Shown: positions 33,815 to 42,718 of the stretch, in pieces
Numbering within the stretch: the stretch's first letter is position 1
How the letters are laid out: each line of letters starts with the position of its first letter
DNA from: Bog-375 sp049698695
GTDB lineage: Bacteria > Acidobacteriota > Terriglobia > Bryobacterales > Bryobacteraceae
Direction: 5' to 3'
DNA: 64,000 bases
Assembly (NCBI GenBank): GCA_049698695.1
Contig: JBAVYH010000003.1
Location: 7,048-71,047, forward strand
Notes under the pieces: model-generated
The model's database searches: none
Told to the model about the DNA's origin: nothing
What the model saw: the letters and a program-made list of their open reading frames with translations, nothing else
Position numbers and translations under genes: made by a program

Positions 33815-34606
33815 ATGCCTGTTCCCATCGTCCAAGTCGACGCTTTCACCAATCGGCCTTTCGCCGGCAACCCGGCGGCGGTTTGTGTGCTTCCCGGGGC
33901 GCGCCCGGATGCCTGGATGCGCGATGTAGCGCGCGAGATGAACCTCTCGGAGACAGCTTTCCTGCATCCCGAAAACGGCGGCTACCGGCTGCGCTGGTTC
34001 ACGCCCGCGGTGGAAGTGGACCTGTGCGGCCACGCCACCGTCGCCAGCGCTCATGTGCTGTGGGAAGACGGCCACTTGCCGGAGGGCCGGCAGGCGCGCT
34101 TCCAAACACGCAGCGGCTTGTTGCTGGCGGACCGGCGCGGCGAATGGATCGAGCTCGATTTTCCAGCCAAGGTCGCGGCCAGCGTGGAAGCGCCGCCGGG
34201 CATGCTTGCCGCGCTGGGCGTCAAAGCCACAAGCGTCGCGCGCAACCAATTCGATTACCTGGTGGAGGTGGCGTCGGAGGCGGAAGTGCGCTCCGCCGCA
34301 CCCGATTTCACCGCCTTGAAGAAGGTTGGAGCGCGCGGCATCATCGTCACCGCCCGCGCTTCCACCGCTGGTTTCGATTTCGTCTCGCGATTCCTCGCTC
34401 CCGGCTCGGGCATCGATGAGGACCCTGTCACTGGCTCGTCGCATACCGCCCTGGGACCATACTGGGCAGAGCGCCTGGGCAAACGCGAATTCACCGCTTA
34501 CCAGGCTTCCGCGCGTGGCGGCGTGGTCCGGGTGAGGGTGAACGGCGACCGCGTGATCCTCGGCGGCCAGGCCGTCACCGTAATGCGCGCCGAGTTGTTG
34601 GCGTAA
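33815..34606 (+). CDS. PhzF-family isomerase
   Basis: A 263-residue protein of the PhzF/diaminopimelate-epimerase fold. QVDAFTNRPFAGNPAAVCVL with the catalytic Glu in NLSETAFL, VDLCGHATVASAH and the C-terminal DEDPVTGSSHTALGPYW are all diagnostic. Substrate unknown; no phenazine genes are nearby. GGAGG lies further upstream than usual. It ends 5 bp before the next start, suggesting co-transcription with the dehydrogenase. Confidence 0.9.
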   Translation: MPVPIVQVDAFTNRPFAGNPAAVCVLPGARPDAWMRDVAREMNLSETAFLHPENGGYRLRWFTPAVEVDLCGHATVASAHVLWEDGHLPEGRQARFQTRSGLLLADRRGEWIELDFPAKVAASVEAPPGMLAALGVKATSVARNQFDYLVEVASEAEVRSAAPDFTALKKVGARGIIVTARASTAGFDFVSRFLAPGSGIDEDPVTGSSHTALGPYWAERLGKREFTAYQASARGGVVRVRVNGDRVILGGQAVTVMRAELLA

Positions 34607-34611
34607 ACCTT

Positions 34612-35643
34612 ATGAACGCACTGCTGTTGGGACAATACCGGCAACTGGAGATGGTGGACATGCCGGTCCCTGCGCCCGGCCCTGGCGAATTGCTGGTGCG
34701 GGTTCATTCCTGCGGGATTTGCGGCAGCGACGTGCACGGCTTCGATGGCAGCACGGGGCGCCGCCAGCCGCCGGTGGTGATGGGTCACGAAGCCGCTGGA
34801 ACCGTGGCTGGCGTGGGCGCGGGCGTCACCGCCTTCCGCGAAGGGGACCGCGTCACCTTCGATTCCACGGTGTATTGCGGCGCCTGCTTTTTCTGTGCGC
34901 GCGGAGAGGTGAACCTGTGCGATAACCGGCAGGTGCTGGGCGTATCCTGCGGCGACTATCGCCGCCACGGCGCATTCGCCGAGTACGTGGTGGCGCCGGC
35001 GCGCATCGCTTACCGCTTGCCCGACGCGCTGCCGTTTGAGCACGCCGCCATGATTGAAGCCGTTTCGGTGGCCGTACACGCCGTGGGACTCACGCCGGTG
35101 CGGTTGGGCGATTGCGCGCTGGTGGTGGGCGCCGGCATGATCGGCACGCTGGCGCTGCAAGCACTCAAGCTGGCCGGCTGCGCGCAGGTCATCGTCGCCG
35201 ATGTGGATTCGGGACGGCTGGACCTGGCACGCCAGCTCGGCGCCACCGCCGTCGTCAACCCCAAGGATGGCGATGTAGCGGAGTTTGTGCGTGCGCGCAC
35301 CAGCGGGCGCGGCGCAGATGTTGCCGTGGAAGCAGTCGGCGCCACCGAACCGATTCAGACCGCAGTCAATGCGCTGCGCAAGGGCGGCGCGCTGACGCTG
35401 GTTGGAAACGTGGCGCCCAAGATTGAGCTGCCCTTGCAAGCCGTGGTCACGCGCCAGCTTCGTCTGTCCGGCTCCTGCGCCTCATCGGGCGAATACCCGA
35501 CCTGCATCGATCTGTTGGCGCGCGGCGCCATCCGTGTCGAACCGTTGATCAGCGCCGTTGCCCCGCTGGCCGAAGGCCCCGCCTGGTTCGAACGTCTCTA
35601 CGCCCGAGAGCCCGGCTTGATGAAGGTGATTTTGCAGCCGTAA
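34612..35643 (+). CDS. zinc-dependent alcohol/polyol dehydrogenase (MDR)
   Basis: 343 residues. Catalytic zinc residues sit in CGICGSDVHGF and MGHEAAGTV; the structural zinc knot is CGACFFCARGEVNLC; the Rossmann motif is VVGAGMIGTLALQ. The pattern is that of sorbitol/threonine/galactitol-phosphate dehydrogenases. It follows the PhzF gene by 5 bp. Substrate not determinable. Confidence 0.88.
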   Translation: MNALLLGQYRQLEMVDMPVPAPGPGELLVRVHSCGICGSDVHGFDGSTGRRQPPVVMGHEAAGTVAGVGAGVTAFREGDRVTFDSTVYCGACFFCARGEVNLCDNRQVLGVSCGDYRRHGAFAEYVVAPARIAYRLPDALPFEHAAMIEAVSVAVHAVGLTPVRLGDCALVVGAGMIGTLALQALKLAGCAQVIVADVDSGRLDLARQLGATAVVNPKDGDVAEFVRARTSGRGADVAVEAVGATEPIQTAVNALRKGGALTLVGNVAPKIELPLQAVVTRQLRLSGSCASSGEYPTCIDLLARGAIRVEPLISAVAPLAEGPAWFERLYAREPGLMKVILQP

Positions 35644-35657
35644 GCAATCCCCGCACC

Positions 35658-35719
35658 AACCGCTCCCTGACGGTCGCGGCTCCGAACGCACATCAGAGCC
35701 CGACCGTTAGGGAGCGGTT
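35658..35719. repeat. REP-like palindrome, copy 1
   Basis: Left arm AACCGCTCCCTGACGGTCGC..GGCTC (35658-35682) and right arm GAGCCCGACCGTTAGGGAGC..GGTT (35696-35719) around a short loop. A second copy with the same arms lies at 41809-41869. Confidence 0.7.
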
Positions 35720-35760
35720 GTCGGCCGTGGTGCTGCTGCCCGCGGCCCCGGAGTATTCTT

Positions 35761-36294
35761 TCAAGCGCGTTCTTGTTGCGCGAAAGCTTCAGCGGTGATT
35801 TGGTAGACAATATTGTCGTGACCGCCCGAGTCGTCGGGCCTTGTTCCCACACGAACACCGCCTATTTTTCCCACGGCCCTCTGCGATCGCAAATTCTGCG
35901 GGCCAACCAGCAATACAACGCTGTTTACAAATCTGAAGGCGTGCCGCAGCATGAGGTGTTTCATTTCCCGGTTGTAGATGCCGCCCCAGTGGGACCTAGC
36001 CAAGAACGTCCAGCCGATCTCAATCTCGCTCTTTACTGCGTCGTACGCACAGAATCGTGTCGACCCGATGACCCGGCCATCCTTGGAATCCCTGACGGCG
36101 AACGCTCCACCGGATTCCATGGCCCCACGGAAGAATGCCCGGAACACCGCTTCCTGGTAGCGGTCCTTGGCCGGATGCTGTTCCCAAATGAGCGGATCGG
36201 AAGCTACTGCGTAAAGATCGTCAAAATCCTCTGCGCGAAGCGGCCTGAGTTCCAAGAGTTTGCCTTTCAGAATGGGTTGGAGATCAAAGCTCAT
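35761..36294 (-). CDS. GNAT-family N-acetyltransferase
   Basis: 177 residues of the RimJ/RimL-like acetyltransferase group: LELRPLRAEDFDDLYAVASDP, the strand GRVIGSTRF, EIEIGWTFL and the acetyl-CoA region with QNLRSQRAVGKIG. ATG 36294 was chosen over one at 36312. Codon use is less GC-rich than in the flanking genes. Divergent from the ADOP permease gene. Confidence 0.85.
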   Translation of the reverse strand: MSFDLQPILKGKLLELRPLRAEDFDDLYAVASDPLIWEQHPAKDRYQEAVFRAFFRGAMESGGAFAVRDSKDGRVIGSTRFCAYDAVKSEIEIGWTFLARSHWGGIYNREMKHLMLRHAFRFVNSVVLLVGPQNLRSQRAVGKIGGVRVGTRPDDSGGHDNIVYQITAEAFAQQERA

Positions 36295-36332
36295 TCTCGA
36301 TTCTGTCCTCAAACTTCGGATGTATCATCTCT

Positions 36333-36348
36333 TATATTGACTAATATA
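36333..36348. promoter_or_regulatory. perfect palindrome between GNAT and ADOP genes
   Basis: TATATT-GACT-AATATA, 6-bp perfect arms in an AT-rich patch inside the divergent intergenic region. AT-rich palindromes of this size are typical operators (for example of PadR regulators, often linked to ADOP genes), but no regulator gene is adjacent here. Confidence 0.45.
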
Positions 36349-36433
36349 TCGATCTGTCGGTGCCGCCTGCGGAGGACGCGCTGAGTAGGCGCGGCGTGGC
36401 TAACCAAACGGCGGAGGGGAGCGTCCAATCGCC

Positions 36434-38968
36434 ATGACTGGTTTTGCGGAATTGCGCCAGGATGTTGTTTACGGCGTGCGCATGCTCGCCAAGAGCCCCG
36501 GCTATTCGGCCGTAGCGGTGCTTTCGCTGGCGCTGGGCATCGGCGCCAACACGGCCATCTTCAGCCTCATCGATTCGGTGATTTTGAAGATGCTGCCGGT
36601 GCGCAACCCGCAGGAACTGGTTGCGCTGAGCGACCCCACCGAGTCGGGCGTCTGGATCGGGACCAGCGACGGGGAGCGGAGCATCCTTTCCACGCGCGAA
36701 TTCGAGGGACTGCGCGACCGCGCGCAGACCTTCGCAGGTGTCCTGGCGGCGCAGGCACAACTGGACCGTAGGAACGCCAGCGTGAACGGGGAGCCGCCAG
36801 AAGAGATTCACACCCGGCTGGTGAGCGGCAACTACTTCACCGTTCTGGGCGCCGATGCGCTGGCAGGTCGCGCGTTTTCGGCCTCCGACGAACGCGGACC
36901 CGGATCGGCGCCGTACGCGGTCCTCAGTTACAGCTATTGGCAACGCCGCTTCGGCGGCGCGTTTTCCGCCATCGGGGCGCACATGCGCGTGGCCAAGGCC
37001 GATCTCACCGTGATTGGCGTGGCGCCGCCGAATTTTCACGGCGAGCAGATCGGCGCCGCGCCGGACGCATGGATTCCGCTGGACATGCAGCCGCAACTGA
37101 TGCCGGGCCGCATGTGGCTGGAGGACGACCCTGGGCACATCGCCGAAAAGGTGATGTGGCTGCAAGTGATCGGCCGCCTCAAACCGGGCGTCACCCGCCA
37201 GCAGGCGCAGGCCAACGTGGACGTGGTCTTCAAACAACTAGTGGCCGAGGAATTTTCCGTGCTCAGCCGCAGCCAGCCCAGTATTCTGAAACAGAACCTG
37301 AAACTGCATGACGCCGGCAACGGTGTCTCCAGCCTGCGCGGCGATTTCGCCGACCCACTCTACGTGCTGATGGCTGTGGTGGCGCTGGTGCTGCTGATCG
37401 CGTGCGCCAACGTGGCCAACCTGCTGCTGGCCCGCGCTACGGCGCGTCAGAAAGAGATCGGTGTGCGCCTCGCGCTGGGCGCCGGCCGTGCCCGCGTGGT
37501 CCGCCAGTTTCTGGTCGAAAGCTTGGTTCTCGCCGTGGCTGGCGGCTTGGCTGGCGCTGCATTTGCCGCCGCCGGCGTGAAACTTCTGGTGCGCATGGTG
37601 TCGAGCGGGTCTGATCCCCTGGTTCTCGACGTTCGCCCCGACCTCAAGGTCCTGCTCTTCACCGCCGGCGTCTGCCTGTTCACCGGCCTGATCTTCGGAC
37701 TCGCGCCGGCGTGGCAATCGTCGCGGGTCAACGTCAGCCGCACGCTCAAGGAAGCGGGCCGCGGCCTTACCGGGTCGAGCGCCCGGATCGGCCTGGGAAA
37801 GCTCCTGGTCACCGGGCAGATCGCCATCTCCGTCATGCTCCTGATCGGCGCGGGCTGGTTCGTGCGCACGCTGCGTAACCTGGAAAACGTGGACCTGGGT
37901 TACTCGCGTGACCGTCTGATTTTGGTCGGCGTGGACTTACTCTCGGCCGGTTACTCGGGCGACAGGCTGCCGGTTGCGTACGAAGCTTTGCGCGACCGGC
38001 TGGCACGCATTCCAGGCGTTCGCGCAGTGACTTACTCTGAGAACGGCTTATTCAGCGGCAGCGAGTCGGGCGATGAAATCAGTGTGGAGGGCTACACTTC
38101 GAAAAAGCCCGGGGACCTGTCCGCCGCGTTTGATCGAGTCGGCTCCGGCTACTTCGCGAGCGTTGGTATTCCGATGCTGTTGGGCCGCGACATTGGGCCG
38201 CAGGACGTGGCCAGCTCGGAATCCGTCTGCGTGGTGAATGAGACTTTCGCTAAGTTTTACTTTGGCGGATCGAGCCCCATCGGCAAGCACGTGACCGATG
38301 AGTTCCCAGATAATCGCAAGACCTTCACCATTGTTGGCGTGGCTCGCGACGCGCGCGACCACAGCCTAAGCCGCGAAGTCTTCCGCCGCTTTTACCTGGC
38401 CGCGCGTCAGCCCCTGGATGGCTTCTCGCCGGGCATGCACTATGAGATCCGCACTGCGGGCGATCCCGCTCCCGTGATCGAGGCGTCGCGCAAAGCGATT
38501 CTCGCGTTTGACCCCGCCATCCACGTCGGCACGCCGCGAACCATGGAAGCGCTGCTCGACGACAGCCTGCGCCAGCAGCGCATCATCGCGCAGCTCTCCA
38601 CCGCGTTCGGCGCTCTGGCCCTCGTGCTGGCGGCGATCGGCCTTTACGGCGTGCTCTCCTACGGGGTCGCGCGCCGCACGAACGAAATCGGCATCCGCAT
38701 GGCGCTGGGCGCGCAAGGCGGCAGCGTGGTCCGCATGATTCTGCGCGAAACCGCGGTGCTCATCGCCATCGGCCTGGTAATCGGCGTTCCGGCTAGCCTG
38801 GCCTGTGCAAAGTTAGTGCAGAGCAAGCTCTTCGGCCTTAAGCCGGCCGACCCACTTACTCTTTCGGTAGCCCTGGGCGTGTTAGTGGCCGTCGCCCTCG
38901 CCTCCGGATGGTTCCCCGCCCGCCGCGCGGCGAAAGTCGACCCGCTGGTCGCGCTGCGCTACGAGTAG
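36434..38968 (+). CDS. ADOP-family ABC transporter permease (FtsX/MacB type)
   Basis: An 844-residue protein of the Acidobacterial duplicated orphan permease family. The start FAELRQDVVYGVRMLAKSPGYSAVAVLSLALGIGANTAIFSLIDSV is family-typical. A MacB-like periplasmic domain is followed by two FtsX-type membrane blocks (about 310-430 and 725-840) with the repeated EIGVRLALGAGRARVV / EIGIRMALGAQGGSVV motif. No ATPase or fusion-protein gene adjoins it, as the family name implies. Strong lineage marker for Acidobacteriota. Confidence 0.92.
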   Translation: MTGFAELRQDVVYGVRMLAKSPGYSAVAVLSLALGIGANTAIFSLIDSVILKMLPVRNPQELVALSDPTESGVWIGTSDGERSILSTREFEGLRDRAQTFAGVLAAQAQLDRRNASVNGEPPEEIHTRLVSGNYFTVLGADALAGRAFSASDERGPGSAPYAVLSYSYWQRRFGGAFSAIGAHMRVAKADLTVIGVAPPNFHGEQIGAAPDAWIPLDMQPQLMPGRMWLEDDPGHIAEKVMWLQVIGRLKPGVTRQQAQANVDVVFKQLVAEEFSVLSRSQPSILKQNLKLHDAGNGVSSLRGDFADPLYVLMAVVALVLLIACANVANLLLARATARQKEIGVRLALGAGRARVVRQFLVESLVLAVAGGLAGAAFAAAGVKLLVRMVSSGSDPLVLDVRPDLKVLLFTAGVCLFTGLIFGLAPAWQSSRVNVSRTLKEAGRGLTGSSARIGLGKLLVTGQIAISVMLLIGAGWFVRTLRNLENVDLGYSRDRLILVGVDLLSAGYSGDRLPVAYEALRDRLARIPGVRAVTYSENGLFSGSESGDEISVEGYTSKKPGDLSAAFDRVGSGYFASVGIPMLLGRDIGPQDVASSESVCVVNETFAKFYFGGSSPIGKHVTDEFPDNRKTFTIVGVARDARDHSLSREVFRRFYLAARQPLDGFSPGMHYEIRTAGDPAPVIEASRKAILAFDPAIHVGTPRTMEALLDDSLRQQRIIAQLSTAFGALALVLAAIGLYGVLSYGVARRTNEIGIRMALGAQGGSVVRMILRETAVLIAIGLVIGVPASLACAKLVQSKLFGLKPADPLTLSVALGVLVAVALASGWFPARRAAKVDPLVALRYE

Positions 38969-38998
38969 ACAGCGAGGCACGGGCAGTCAGGCCTGCAG

Positions 38999-39024
38999 CG
39001 TCGGCATTCGTGCCGACGTTTCTT
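38999..39024 (+). terminator. rho-independent terminator after the ADOP gene
   Basis: CGTCGGCA-TTCG-TGCCGACG, an 8-bp GC-rich stem with a TTCG tetraloop, followed by TTTCTT. It lies between convergent genes. Confidence 0.65.
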
Positions 39025-39050
39025 GGCAACGTCAGAGTGCCGCACCCATC

Positions 39051-39097
39051 GAAATGTCGAGATGGCTCTCGACATAGCAGGCAGGACAGCCCGCGCC
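39051..39097. repeat. hairpin repeat, diverged copy of the 49-51 kb double-hairpin family
   Basis: GAAATGTCGAGATGGCTCTC..GACATAGCAGGCAGGACAGC..CCGCGCC resembles the copy at 50789-50838 in order of stems and flanks. Confidence 0.4.
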
Positions 39098-39099
39098 TT

Positions 39100-40380
39100 C
39101 TACCGCTCCAGCGGTGTCACCGGGTCTAGCAGCATCCAGAAGATTATGCCGGTCAGATAAACGGCCGCGGACACATAGAATGTCAGGTTCCAGTTACTGT
39201 GCGTCCAGCGCAGTAAGTAGCCGATAACCACGGGCGCCACGAAGCCGGCGAAGTTACCCCACATATTCATGGTGCCGGAAAGCGTGCCGGCGAACTTGCC
39301 GCCGACGTCCATGGCCGCGCCCCACGCGCCGGGCATCACCAGGTCATTGCAGAAACTCGCCATGGCGATGGCGAGCGTGGCCGGCAGTGCATCTGTCCGC
39401 GTCGTCGAGAACACCAGGAACGAGGCTGCACCCGCAAAGCCGAGGCTCGCCATGATGCGGCGGGCCCACGTCACGCTGACCTTGCGCCGCCGCAGCCAGC
39501 CTCCCGCCACCACCGATGCGGGATTGCCCAATCCACCGAAGAACAGCGGCAGGATGCCAAACCACGCGGTGGAAGACATCTGCAGATGGCGCGCTTCGCG
39601 CAGATAGGTGGGAAGCCAGGTGATGTAGAAATACCATCCGTAGGAGAGCGAAAAATATTGCCAGCACAGCATCCATACCTGGCGCGACCGCACCAGTTTG
39701 CCCCAGGGAACGTCGCCGTGGCCGGTGGCCAGCGTGGCGCTTTGGCTCAGCAGGCGGCGCTCTGCATCGTTCAACCGCGGGTTGTCCCGCGGATCGTTGC
39801 GATACCAGCGGTAGAACAACACCGCCCAGAGCACGCCTATCAGGCCGAAGAGTGCGAAGGCATTGCGCCATCCCACGAAACCCATCACCAGCGCCACCAG
39901 CGGCGGAGTGAAGGCGCCACCCCAGCGCGCGCTCAGCCACATGATGCCTTGCGCGCGCACTTTTTCGCGCGCCGGCAGCCACGTGGTGAACGCTTTCGTC
40001 AGATTGGGGAAGCAGCCCGCCTCACCGGCGCCGAAGAGGAACTGGGTGGTGGTGATGGAAACCAGGTTCCATGCCCGGCCGGTGGCCGCGGTGAAGAACG
40101 ACCACCACAGCACGATGCGTAGCAGCACGCTGCGCGGGCCCAGCCGGTCGCCGAGATAGCCTCCCGGCATTTCGAACAGAGCGTAAGCCAGCCCGAAGGC
40201 TCCGAACGCCCAGCCCATCTGGTCGGAGGAAAGGTGCAGATCGTGGCGGATGAACAGCGCCGCGTAGGAAATGGAGACGCGATCGATATAGGTGAGGATC
40301 GCCAGCGTAACGGCGAAGACAATCACCCAGTAGCGAACCCGCGTCGGCCGCTCGGTGGTGGCGACGCCAGCGGGGTTCAT
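39100..40380 (-). CDS. MFS transporter (ACS/hexuronate type)
   Basis: A 426-residue twelve-helix secondary transporter. ILTYIDRVSISYA and YLGDRLGPRSVLL (loop 2-3) are typical of the anion:cation symporter branch that carries sugar acids such as glucarate or hexuronates. ATG 40380 overlaps the APC permease stop (ATGA). Substrate is inference. Confidence 0.87.
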   Translation of the reverse strand: MNPAGVATTERPTRVRYWVIVFAVTLAILTYIDRVSISYAALFIRHDLHLSSDQMGWAFGAFGLAYALFEMPGGYLGDRLGPRSVLLRIVLWWSFFTAATGRAWNLVSITTTQFLFGAGEAGCFPNLTKAFTTWLPAREKVRAQGIMWLSARWGGAFTPPLVALVMGFVGWRNAFALFGLIGVLWAVLFYRWYRNDPRDNPRLNDAERRLLSQSATLATGHGDVPWGKLVRSRQVWMLCWQYFSLSYGWYFYITWLPTYLREARHLQMSSTAWFGILPLFFGGLGNPASVVAGGWLRRRKVSVTWARRIMASLGFAGAASFLVFSTTRTDALPATLAIAMASFCNDLVMPGAWGAAMDVGGKFAGTLSGTMNMWGNFAGFVAPVVIGYLLRWTHSNWNLTFYVSAAVYLTGIIFWMLLDPVTPLER

Positions 40381-41771
40381 TCGCGCGGCCGCGGCCGGAG
40401 GGCGAAGTGGTACACCAGCGCACCCACGCCCACGGTCGCGAACGCGGTGAGCGATGCTACCGTCGCTTCCTTGATGCCGAAGATCACCATGGCGGCGCCT
40501 ACCAGAATATACGAAACCGGCACCAACGGGTAAGCGAAGTCGATGGCCCGCAGCCGCTGCCAGCCAGGCCGCCGCCGCCGGAACACCATGAGCGACACGA
40601 CCGAGAGCACGGTGAAGATGGTCAGGCTCATGCCGATGTAGGTCAGCAGATCGCGAAACGAAGTCAACGTCATCAGCATGGCGCACAGGCCCTGGCTAAG
40701 AATGGCGAACACCGGCGTGTGATACCGGGCGTGCACTTTGCCGGCCGCCGGAAAGAATGCGTGGTTTTTGGCCATGGCGTAATACACGCGAGGCCCAATG
40801 GTCAGCTCGGCGTTCACGGTGGCCACGATAGAGAGCGCCATCAGCGCGGAAAACATGCCCGCGATGCCCGGCCCGAACAGGTTCGACGCCGCCAGCGCGC
40901 CCACTTTGATGACGCCCTTCATCTGCTCGAGCGGCGTCGAATAGATGTAAACCACGTTCAGGCCCAGGTAGAGCACGGCAACCAGCGTGCTGCCCGCCGC
41001 CAGCGCCGCCGGCAACGTGCGCTCCGGCCGGCGGATCTCCTCGGCGACATAAGTCGCCGCATTCCAGCCGCTGTATCCGAACATCACCCACAGCAGGCTG
41101 ATCGCGAACTGCGCCGGCAGCGAGGCGGTGGATGTGCGCACGGCATGCTGCGAAAAGTGGCTCCAGCTTCCCGTTCCGAGCGTCAGTCCCAGCACCACGA
41201 AACCGGCGAGCACGCAGAGGTTGGTGGTGGTGAGCGAATTCTGTATTTTGGCGGTGAGCCCCACGCCGAGGCAGTTGAGAATGGTGAGAACCGCGATCAG
41301 GCCGCAGGCCGCCGCCTGGGCCGGTCCCAGGTGGACGGAAAGAATTCCCGAGCCGAATACGATAGGCGTGTTGGCCTGCGCCAAGGCCGGAAAAAAGTGG
41401 CTGAGGTATTCGGTGAACGCCAGCGCGGTCACCGCAATCGGCGCCGAAAAACCGGCGAAGAACGAAACCCAGCCGGTCATGAATCCCCACTCGGGGCCAA
41501 AGGCGTGCGTCAGGTAAACGTACTCGCCGCCCGAGCTGGGAAAGTTGACGCCCAACTCGGAGTAACTGAGGGCGCCGGCGAAAGCGAAGAACGCTCCGGC
41601 CGTCCAGCAGGCGATGATCAGCGCGGCGCTGCCCAGGTCGCCCGCCATGAATCCGGTGGTGGCGAAGATGCCGGTGCCCACCATGTTGGAGATCACCAGC
41701 GCGGTGGCGCTGAAGAACCCGAGTTGTCGAAGCAGCCCTGGCCTTGGAGTCTGCGATTGTGTCTGGGGCAT
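40377..41771 (-). CDS. APC-superfamily amino acid permease
   Basis: A 464-residue permease with about twelve membrane segments. NMVGTGIFATTGFMAGDLGS in helix 1 and SSGGEYVYLTHAFGPEWGFMTGW are characteristic of APC transporters. ATG 41771 was chosen over one at 41801. It is coupled to the MFS gene by a 4-nt overlap, so the two transporters are probably expressed together. Confidence 0.88.
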   Translation of the reverse strand: MPQTQSQTPRPGLLRQLGFFSATALVISNMVGTGIFATTGFMAGDLGSAALIIACWTAGAFFAFAGALSYSELGVNFPSSGGEYVYLTHAFGPEWGFMTGWVSFFAGFSAPIAVTALAFTEYLSHFFPALAQANTPIVFGSGILSVHLGPAQAAACGLIAVLTILNCLGVGLTAKIQNSLTTTNLCVLAGFVVLGLTLGTGSWSHFSQHAVRTSTASLPAQFAISLLWVMFGYSGWNAATYVAEEIRRPERTLPAALAAGSTLVAVLYLGLNVVYIYSTPLEQMKGVIKVGALAASNLFGPGIAGMFSALMALSIVATVNAELTIGPRVYYAMAKNHAFFPAAGKVHARYHTPVFAILSQGLCAMLMTLTSFRDLLTYIGMSLTIFTVLSVVSLMVFRRRRPGWQRLRAIDFAYPLVPVSYILVGAAMVIFGIKEATVASLTAFATVGVGALVYHFALRPRPRE

Positions 41772-41808
41772 GCGCGGCCTAAGGACCCGTTCCGTTACCA
41801 CTGTGCCG

Positions 41809-41869
41809 GCCGCTCCCTTTCGGTCGCTGCTCCGATGCGCTTCAGAGCCCCGACCGTAAGAGAGCGGTT
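41809..41869. repeat. REP-like palindrome, copy 2
   Basis: CCGCTCCCTTTCGGTCGC..TGCTC (41810-41832) and GAGCCCCGACCGTAAGAGAG..CGGTT (41845-41869) with the loop CGATGCGCTTCA. Same family as 35658-35719. Confidence 0.7.
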
Positions 41870-41935
41870 GCCGGCGATTGAACTGATTATTTCATGACAG
41901 GCCCTATGGCTATTGTAGATGAGTCGCCATCGAGA

Positions 41936-42646
41936 CTACCGGCTTTTCGGGCGCGCATAGAAGCTGGCCGTGAGATCGTAGAGGGAACGCTCTGGCTTCC
42001 CGTTTCGAAGATGTTTCAGAATGCCCTCTTTATCAGCTTCGCTTCGCTCCTGCCCTAGTTTGAACTTGCCTTCCAGTAATTCAATTTCCAGCTCAAAGCC
42101 GAGAATGCCCGCGATGAGGCCGGATGCATAGCTTCGAGGAAGCTTGGCGAGATCATACGGTGAGTTCGGCTCTTCGAACTTGCGGATGAGCCTGGTGAGC
42201 AAATCGCGCATGGCGTCCTCGCCGGTCACGGGTTTCAGTTTTCCAGTTGCATGGACCACGGCAAAATTCCACGTCGGGACAACTTCCGTATTCGAATACC
42301 AAGTTGGCGAGATATAGGAGTGTGGTCCGTGGAAAACGACCACCGCTCGCCGCTCGGCAAGAATAGCCTCGGTCTGCGCGTTTTGTCGCGAAATGTGACC
42401 GAAGATTGCCCCGTTCTTGCCGAAGTTGCGGTCGAGCATGACCGGGATGTGAGTGATGCGAATGGAAGGCTCGGATGTGACGAGATCGACGAAGGAAAAC
42501 TCGTCCATAAAGTCATGCAGCAGCTTCCTGTCCTCGACGAGTTGGACCTTGGGAATATAAACCGATTCTGCGGGTGAAGGATTCGTTTGCGCCTCCAGGT
42601 CGAAACCAGCCGCAACCATCCCTGCTAGCATACTGCGTCTGTTCAT
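41936..42646 (-). CDS. PaiB-like FMN-binding protein with an export-like N-terminus
   Basis: 236 residues. The body matches the FMN-binding negative regulator (PaiB) family: SFVDLVTSEPSIRITHIPVMLD, IFGHISRQNAQ, VVFHGPHSYISPTWY and TWNFAVVHATG. The first 20 residues (MNRRSMLAGMVAAGF) look like a twin-arginine-type signal (RR at 3-4, then a hydrophobic stretch), unusual for a presumed cytoplasmic regulator. Probably an FMN-dependent protein rather than a repressor. Confidence 0.8.
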   Translation of the reverse strand: MNRRSMLAGMVAAGFDLEAQTNPSPAESVYIPKVQLVEDRKLLHDFMDEFSFVDLVTSEPSIRITHIPVMLDRNFGKNGAIFGHISRQNAQTEAILAERRAVVVFHGPHSYISPTWYSNTEVVPTWNFAVVHATGKLKPVTGEDAMRDLLTRLIRKFEEPNSPYDLAKLPRSYASGLIAGILGFELEIELLEGKFKLGQERSEADKEGILKHLRNGKPERSLYDLTASFYARPKSR

Positions 42647-42718
42647 ACGCGCACTCCCTCTCACGCTATAGTAGAGGTCCTGGCGCTGGATGTCATGGTA
42701 CCGCGCCACGATCTATCT

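Noticed and set aside
36341..37237. 298-codon minus-strand frame opposite the ADOP gene
   Set aside because: Antisense to a certain gene and lacking domain features.
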